Positions 13,411 to 18,094 of a stretch of 18,094 nucleotides of DNA are shown piece by piece. The notes under the pieces are model-generated. The model did no database searches, was not told the origin of the DNA, and saw only the letters and a list, made by a program, of their open reading frames with translations. The stretch lies in contig DASTSE010000382.1 in assembly GCA_035760865.1 (NCBI GenBank), positions 1 through 18,094 on the forward strand. Reading direction: 5' to 3'. Both the position numbers and the translations under genes were made by a program. Origin of the DNA: Dokdonella_A sp035760865. GTDB taxonomy: Bacteria > Pseudomonadota > Gammaproteobacteria > Xanthomonadales > Rhodanobacteraceae. The first letter of the stretch is position 1; the number at the start of each line of letters is the position of its first letter.

Positions 13411-14850
13411 ATGACGATGATTTCAAGGAACGAATGGCGCTCCCTCACGCGCTGGGTGGCTGCGCCGCTGCTCGTGTTCGCGTTCGCCACGAACGTGCCG
13501 GCGGCGGACCTGCCCGACTTCTCCGCACTCGTGGAGCGCTACGGTCCGGCAGTGGTCAACGTCCAGGCAAGCGGCAACCCCGACCCGCAGGCACAGGACA
13601 CGATCGACCAGCAGGACGTGCCGGAGATCTTCCGGCGCTTCTTCGGTCCGATGCCGCAACCGCGCGAGCGAGGCATGCGCGTGTCGATGGGCTCGGGTTT
13701 CATCATCTCGCCGGATGGCTACGTGCTGACCAACAACCACGTCGTCGACGGCGCGGACGAGGTCACCGTGCGCCTGTCCGACCGGCGCGAACTCGACGCG
13801 AAAGTGATCGGTACGGACGCGCAGTACGACATCGCGCTGCTCAAGCTCAACGCGACCAACCTCCCCGTGGTCAGCCTCGGCGATTCGAAGGTGGTCAAGG
13901 CCGGCCAGTGGGTCGTGGCGATCGGTTCGCCGTTCGGATTCGACCACTCCGTGACCGCAGGCATCGTCAGCGCGGTCGGGCGCAATTTCGGTGGCGCCGA
14001 CCAGCAGTACGTGCCGTTCATCCAGACCGACGTGCCGATCAACCGCGGCAATTCGGGCGGTCCGCTGTTCAATCTCGACGGCCAGGTGGTCGGCATCAAT
14101 TCGCAGATCTTCTCCAACACCGGCGGGTTCATGGGCGTTTCGTTCGCGATTCCGATCGACATCGCGATGAACGCGGTCGAGCAGATCAAGACGACCGGTC
14201 GGGTCAGCCGCGGCATGATCGGCGTGCAGATCCAGAACGTCGACCGCGAACAGGCGAAGGCGCTCGGCCTGCCGCGCAGCGGCGGCGCGCTCGTCAACAA
14301 GGTGACGCCGGGCAGCGCGGCGGACAAGGCCGGCGTCCAGGTCGGCGACGTCATCCTCCAGTTCGCCGGCCATGAGATCGCGATGTCGGCGGACCTGCCG
14401 CCGCTCGTGGGCTCGAGCAAGCCGGGCAGCAAGGCCGACCTGTCGGTCTGGCGCGAAGGCAAGACGCTGACCATTCCGGTCACGGTCGGTGAGCTGCCGG
14501 CGGACAAGGATGCGCTGGCGGGCGTTCGCGGCGGCGCGCCCGCCGCGGTTGCCGGCAATCCGCTCGGCATCGTCGTCGAGGACCTGACCGCCGACCAGCG
14601 CAAGCAGCTCGGCATCACGGACGGGCAGGGCGTCGTCGTCACGCGCATCACCGGCAGCGCCGCGCGCCGCGCGGCGCTCGCGCCCGGCGACGTGATCCTC
14701 ATGGTCGGCCGCAAGCCGGTGAAGTCGGTGGCCGATTTCAATGCGGACCTCAAGGACGCCAAGCCGGGTGAATCGGTGATGCTGCTGGTCCGGCGCGACG
14801 AGCAGACGCAGTTCCTCGCCCTGACGGTGCCGCCGGCGGGCAAGGGCTGA
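13411..14850 (+). CDS. mucD: Periplasmic serine endoprotease, DegP/HtrA family (MucD)
   Basis: This 479-residue periplasmic protease and chaperone degrades misfolded envelope proteins. The signal peptide is at about 1-32 (core VAAPLLVFAFA, 16-26; cleavage near VPAA|DLP). The trypsin-like domain carries the full catalytic triad: His110 (LTNNHVVDGA), Asp140 (AQYDIALLK) and Ser215 (NRGNSGGPL). Two PDZ domains follow, at about 265-360 (MIGVQIQNVDREQAKALGL) and 383-475 (LGIVVEDLTADQRKQLGI). The length and two-PDZ layout fit DegP/DegQ/MucD. AGGAGG (13394-13399) lies 11 nt before the ATG at 13411. A sigma-E promoter candidate precedes it and a strong hairpin follows its stop. Confidence 0.96.
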   Translation: MTMISRNEWRSLTRWVAAPLLVFAFATNVPAADLPDFSALVERYGPAVVNVQASGNPDPQAQDTIDQQDVPEIFRRFFGPMPQPRERGMRVSMGSGFIISPDGYVLTNNHVVDGADEVTVRLSDRRELDAKVIGTDAQYDIALLKLNATNLPVVSLGDSKVVKAGQWVVAIGSPFGFDHSVTAGIVSAVGRNFGGADQQYVPFIQTDVPINRGNSGGPLFNLDGQVVGINSQIFSNTGGFMGVSFAIPIDIAMNAVEQIKTTGRVSRGMIGVQIQNVDREQAKALGLPRSGGALVNKVTPGSAADKAGVQVGDVILQFAGHEIAMSADLPPLVGSSKPGSKADLSVWREGKTLTIPVTVGELPADKDALAGVRGGAPAAVAGNPLGIVVEDLTADQRKQLGITDGQGVVVTRITGSAARRAALAPGDVILMVGRKPVKSVADFNADLKDAKPGESVMLLVRRDEQTQFLALTVPPAGKG

Positions 14851-14881
14851 GCCGGCAGCGGCCGGTTTCCGGCGATACCCT

Positions 14882-14909
14882 GCGGGCGGGGCCGCACGGC
14901 CCCGTCCGC
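14882..14909 (+). terminator. Strong GC hairpin after mucD (possible terminator without a U tract)
   Basis: A 12-bp stem (14882-14893 with 14898-14909, one G-U pair) closes a 4-nt GCAC loop 31 nt after the mucD stop. No run of T follows, so classical intrinsic termination is doubtful. It may protect the 3' end or act as a pause or terminator in this GC-rich genome. A smaller hairpin (GCCGG-TTT-CCGGC, 14861-14873) precedes it. An alternative pairing (CCGCATC 14906-14912 with GATGCGG 14931-14937) competes for its right arm. Confidence 0.6.
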
Positions 14910-14956
14910 ATCCCGGGCGGGCGGCGCCGCGATGCGGGACGCGGAGGGCCGGTTTC

Positions 14957-14965
14957 TGCGATAAT
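14957..14965 (+). promoter_or_regulatory. Candidate extended -10 promoter of lepA
   Basis: TGCGATAAT matches the extended -10 form TGN-TATAAT at all but one position. It lies downstream of the hairpin and 41 nt upstream of the lepA ATG. No good -35 is seen, which is tolerated for extended -10 promoters. It suggests that lepA-lepB can be transcribed independently of the sigma-E block. Confidence 0.5.
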
Positions 14966-15006
14966 CCGGCGCTTGTGCCGATCGCTCGCCCACAGCCGCA
15001 TTCCGA

Positions 15007-16797
<1,791 letters not shown>

Positions 16798-16802
16798 AAA
16801 CG

Positions 16803-16880
16803 CCGGGATTGGAGAATCGGGATTCGGGATTCGGCAGGGTTCGCCTGGTCGAATCCCGCATCTCGAATCCCGAATCCCGG
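16803..16880. repeat. GGGATTC heptad inverted repeat in the lepA-lepB gap
   Basis: The left arm (16803-16832) has consecutive heptads GGGATTG, GAGAATC, GGGATTC and GGGATTC. The right arm (16851-16880) has the complements GAATCCC, GCATCTC, GAATCCC and GAATCCC. The arms match at 25 of 30 positions around an 18-nt spacer. The two perfect GGGATTC pairs can also pair in an offset register as a 14-bp perfect stem (16819-16832 with 16865-16878). Similar GGGATTC/GGGAATC heptads are familiar from intergenic regions of Xanthomonadales genomes, so this is probably a dispersed, transcribed repeat. Any function is unknown. Confidence 0.8.
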
Positions 16881-16893
16881 CTCCGAAGGAGCC
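16879..16893 (+). promoter_or_regulatory. Hairpin enclosing the lepB Shine-Dalgarno
   Basis: GGCTCC (16879-16884), loop GAA, GGAGCC (16888-16893) form a perfect 6-bp stem. The lepB ribosome site AAGGAG (16886-16891) lies in the loop and right arm, 6 nt before the ATG at 16898. If the hairpin forms, it masks the ribosome site. The left arm shares two bases with the end of the heptad repeat, so the two structures could compete. Confidence 0.6.
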
Positions 16894-16897
16894 CCAG

Positions 16898-17731
16898 ATG
16901 GATTTCGATTTCGCATTGCTGCTGGTCGTGTTGACCGCGGTCACCGGCGTGGTCTGGCTGTTCGACTGGCTGCTGCTGGCTCGACGCCGCGCCCACCGCG
17001 CCGAGACCATCAAGGCGATGACCGCATTGACCGAGGAGGAGCGCGAGGCGCGTGCGCGTACGGCGCTGCAGGAGTCGGTGCCGGTCGAGTACGCGCGGTC
17101 GTTCTTCCCGGTGCTGCTGGTGATCCTGCTGGTCCGCTCCTTCATCGCCGAGCCGTTCAAGATCCCGTCCGGCTCGATGATGCCGACGTTGCTCGTCGGC
17201 GACTTCATCCTCGTGAACAAGTTCGCATACGGCTTGCGCCTGCCGGTGTTGAATACGAAGATTCTGGACGTCGGCGAGCCCAAGCGTGGCGACGTGTTCG
17301 TGTTCCGCTATCCGCAGAACCCGAAGGAGGATTACATCAAGCGCGTGATCGGCCTTCCCGGCGACGAAATCACCTACCGGAACAAGATCCTCTTCGTGAA
17401 CGGCAAGCCGGTCGAGGAAACCGCTCTGGGGGCGTATACCGGGCCTGCCGAGCCGGGCCATCGCATGGAGGGGGCGCAGGTCAAGCGCGAGAACCTCGAC
17501 GGCGTCGAGCATCGCATCCTCGAACTGCCGCAGGCGTGGGGCGCCAAGGAGGGAAGCTGGACGGTCCCCTCTGGACACTACTTCGCAATGGGCGACAATC
17601 GCGACAACAGCGCCGACAGTCGCTTCTGGGGCTTCGTCCCGGAGGAGAACCTCGTCGGCAGGGCTTTCGTGATCTGGATGAATTGGGACGGTGGGATCGA
17701 CTTCAGCCGGATCGGCACGGTCATCCACTGA
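16898..17731 (+). CDS. lepB: Signal peptidase I (LepB)
   Basis: This 277-residue inner-membrane protease removes Sec and Tat signal peptides on the periplasmic side. It has two N-terminal membrane segments: about 5-27 (FALLLVVLTAVTGVVWLFDW) and 68-84 (SFFPVLLVILLVRSFIA). The catalytic Ser93 is in IPSGSMMPTLLVGD (89-102) and the general base Lys148 is in YIKRVIGLPGD (146-156). The last conserved box is MGDNRDNSADSRFWG (231-245). The cytoplasmic loop between the membrane segments is charged (RRRAHRAE and EEEREARAR). The length is in the usual range. RseA, RseB and MucD are exported envelope proteins, so this gene fits the block functionally. The ribosome site is held in a small hairpin. Confidence 0.97.
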   Translation: MDFDFALLLVVLTAVTGVVWLFDWLLLARRRAHRAETIKAMTALTEEEREARARTALQESVPVEYARSFFPVLLVILLVRSFIAEPFKIPSGSMMPTLLVGDFILVNKFAYGLRLPVLNTKILDVGEPKRGDVFVFRYPQNPKEDYIKRVIGLPGDEITYRNKILFVNGKPVEETALGAYTGPAEPGHRMEGAQVKRENLDGVEHRILELPQAWGAKEGSWTVPSGHYFAMGDNRDNSADSRFWGFVPEENLVGRAFVIWMNWDGGIDFSRIGTVIH

Positions 17732-17774
17732 ATTTCAGGGGCGGCTCATCACCGCAGAACGGGGAGGGCGACAC

Positions 17775-18094
17775 ATGCGCACGCGTAGGAAGGTCGAAGG
17801 CATCACCCTGATTGGTTTCGTGATTCTGCTGCTCGTGGCCGGATTCTTCGCCTACATGGCGATGCGATTGATTCCGATGTACACGGAGTATTTCGGCGTG
17901 CTGAAGGCACTGGACCAGCTGAAGCAGGATCCGCGTTCGGCCAACATGGGCCTCACGGAAGTTCGCGCCGAACTGTCGCTCAAGTTCAATACCCAGTACG
18001 TCGACGACACCAGCGTGCCGCCACAGGCGATTTCCTTGAAGAAGGAAGGGGGCGCCTCGACGGTACGCGTCAACTACGAGAAGCGCGTGCCTTT
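17775..18094 (+). CDS. DUF4845 family membrane protein (C-terminus cut by window edge)
   Basis: The first 106 residues are present and the frame is open at the window edge. GGGGAGGG (17761-17768) lies 6 nt before the ATG. A short basic N-terminus, MRTRRKVEG, leads into one membrane helix (TLIGFVILLLVAGFFAYMAM, 11-30). A soluble part follows, including LIPMYTEYFGVLKALDQLKQ (32-51). This pattern and the position after lepB (normally before rnc and era) match the DUF4845 family, whose function is unknown. The G-ITLIGF start looks like a type IV prepilin processing site, but it has Gly instead of Glu at mature position 5. Confidence 0.85.
   Translation, partial: MRTRRKVEGITLIGFVILLLVAGFFAYMAMRLIPMYTEYFGVLKALDQLKQDPRSANMGLTEVRAELSLKFNTQYVDDTSVPPQAISLKKEGGASTVRVNYEKRVP

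Overview
The window is a gene-dense, very GC-rich bacterial chromosome segment. Codon third positions are overwhelmingly G or C, so long false frames run antisense to most real genes. Gene content and order (pstCAB-phoU; rpoE-rseA-rseB-mucD-lepA-lepB-DUF4845) together with a GGGATTC heptad repeat between lepA and lepB point to a gammaproteobacterium of the Lysobacterales/Xanthomonadales (Lysobacteraceae or Rhodanobacteraceae). The genus cannot be fixed from the sequence alone. No rRNA, tRNA, CRISPR array, IS element or phage gene was seen. No gap without a gene exceeds 300 bases; the largest are about 200 bp (7672-7870) and 156 bp (14851-15006).

Region 1 (1-5606) is a phosphate-acquisition block. 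A glycosyltransferase of the GT4 family, resembling the SQD2/MgtA lipid glycosyltransferases, is cut by the left edge and runs leftwards. Divergent from it is pstC-pstA-pstB-phoU: high-affinity phosphate import plus the PhoU signalling protein. A good Pho-box candidate lies just before pstC. No pstS is present in the window. A GNAT acetyltransferase follows phoU.

Region 2 (5623-7671, minus) is a stand-alone FadB/FadJ-type fatty-acid beta-oxidation bifunctional enzyme, convergent with the GNAT gene.

Region 3 (7672-10944, plus) is a two-gene signalling unit. A 162-residue protein resembles the N-terminal, non-ATPase part of Ycf46-type AAA proteins. It overlaps by ATGA a large pseudo-receiver/PAS/GAF-like/GGDEF/EAL cyclic-di-GMP protein. 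A short upstream ORF with its own Shine-Dalgarno ends in a GTGA overlap with the first gene.

Region 4 (10961-18094, plus) is the envelope-stress and export block: sigma-E (rpoE), anti-sigma RseA, RseB, the periplasmic protease MucD, then lepA (EF4), lepB (signal peptidase I) and a partial DUF4845 gene. Sigma-E-type promoters (GGAACTN, 16 bp, TCNAN) are visible before rpoE and before mucD, which suggests autoregulation and an extra stress-induced dose of MucD. A 12-bp GC hairpin separates mucD from lepA, and lepA has its own extended -10. The lepA-lepB gap holds a heptad-based inverted repeat next to a small hairpin that contains the lepB ribosome binding site.

The most promising lead is the divergent GT4/pst arrangement around the Pho box, which fits phosphate-starvation lipid remodelling. 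The Ycf46-N-like/pseudo-receiver c-di-GMP pair is the least described module.
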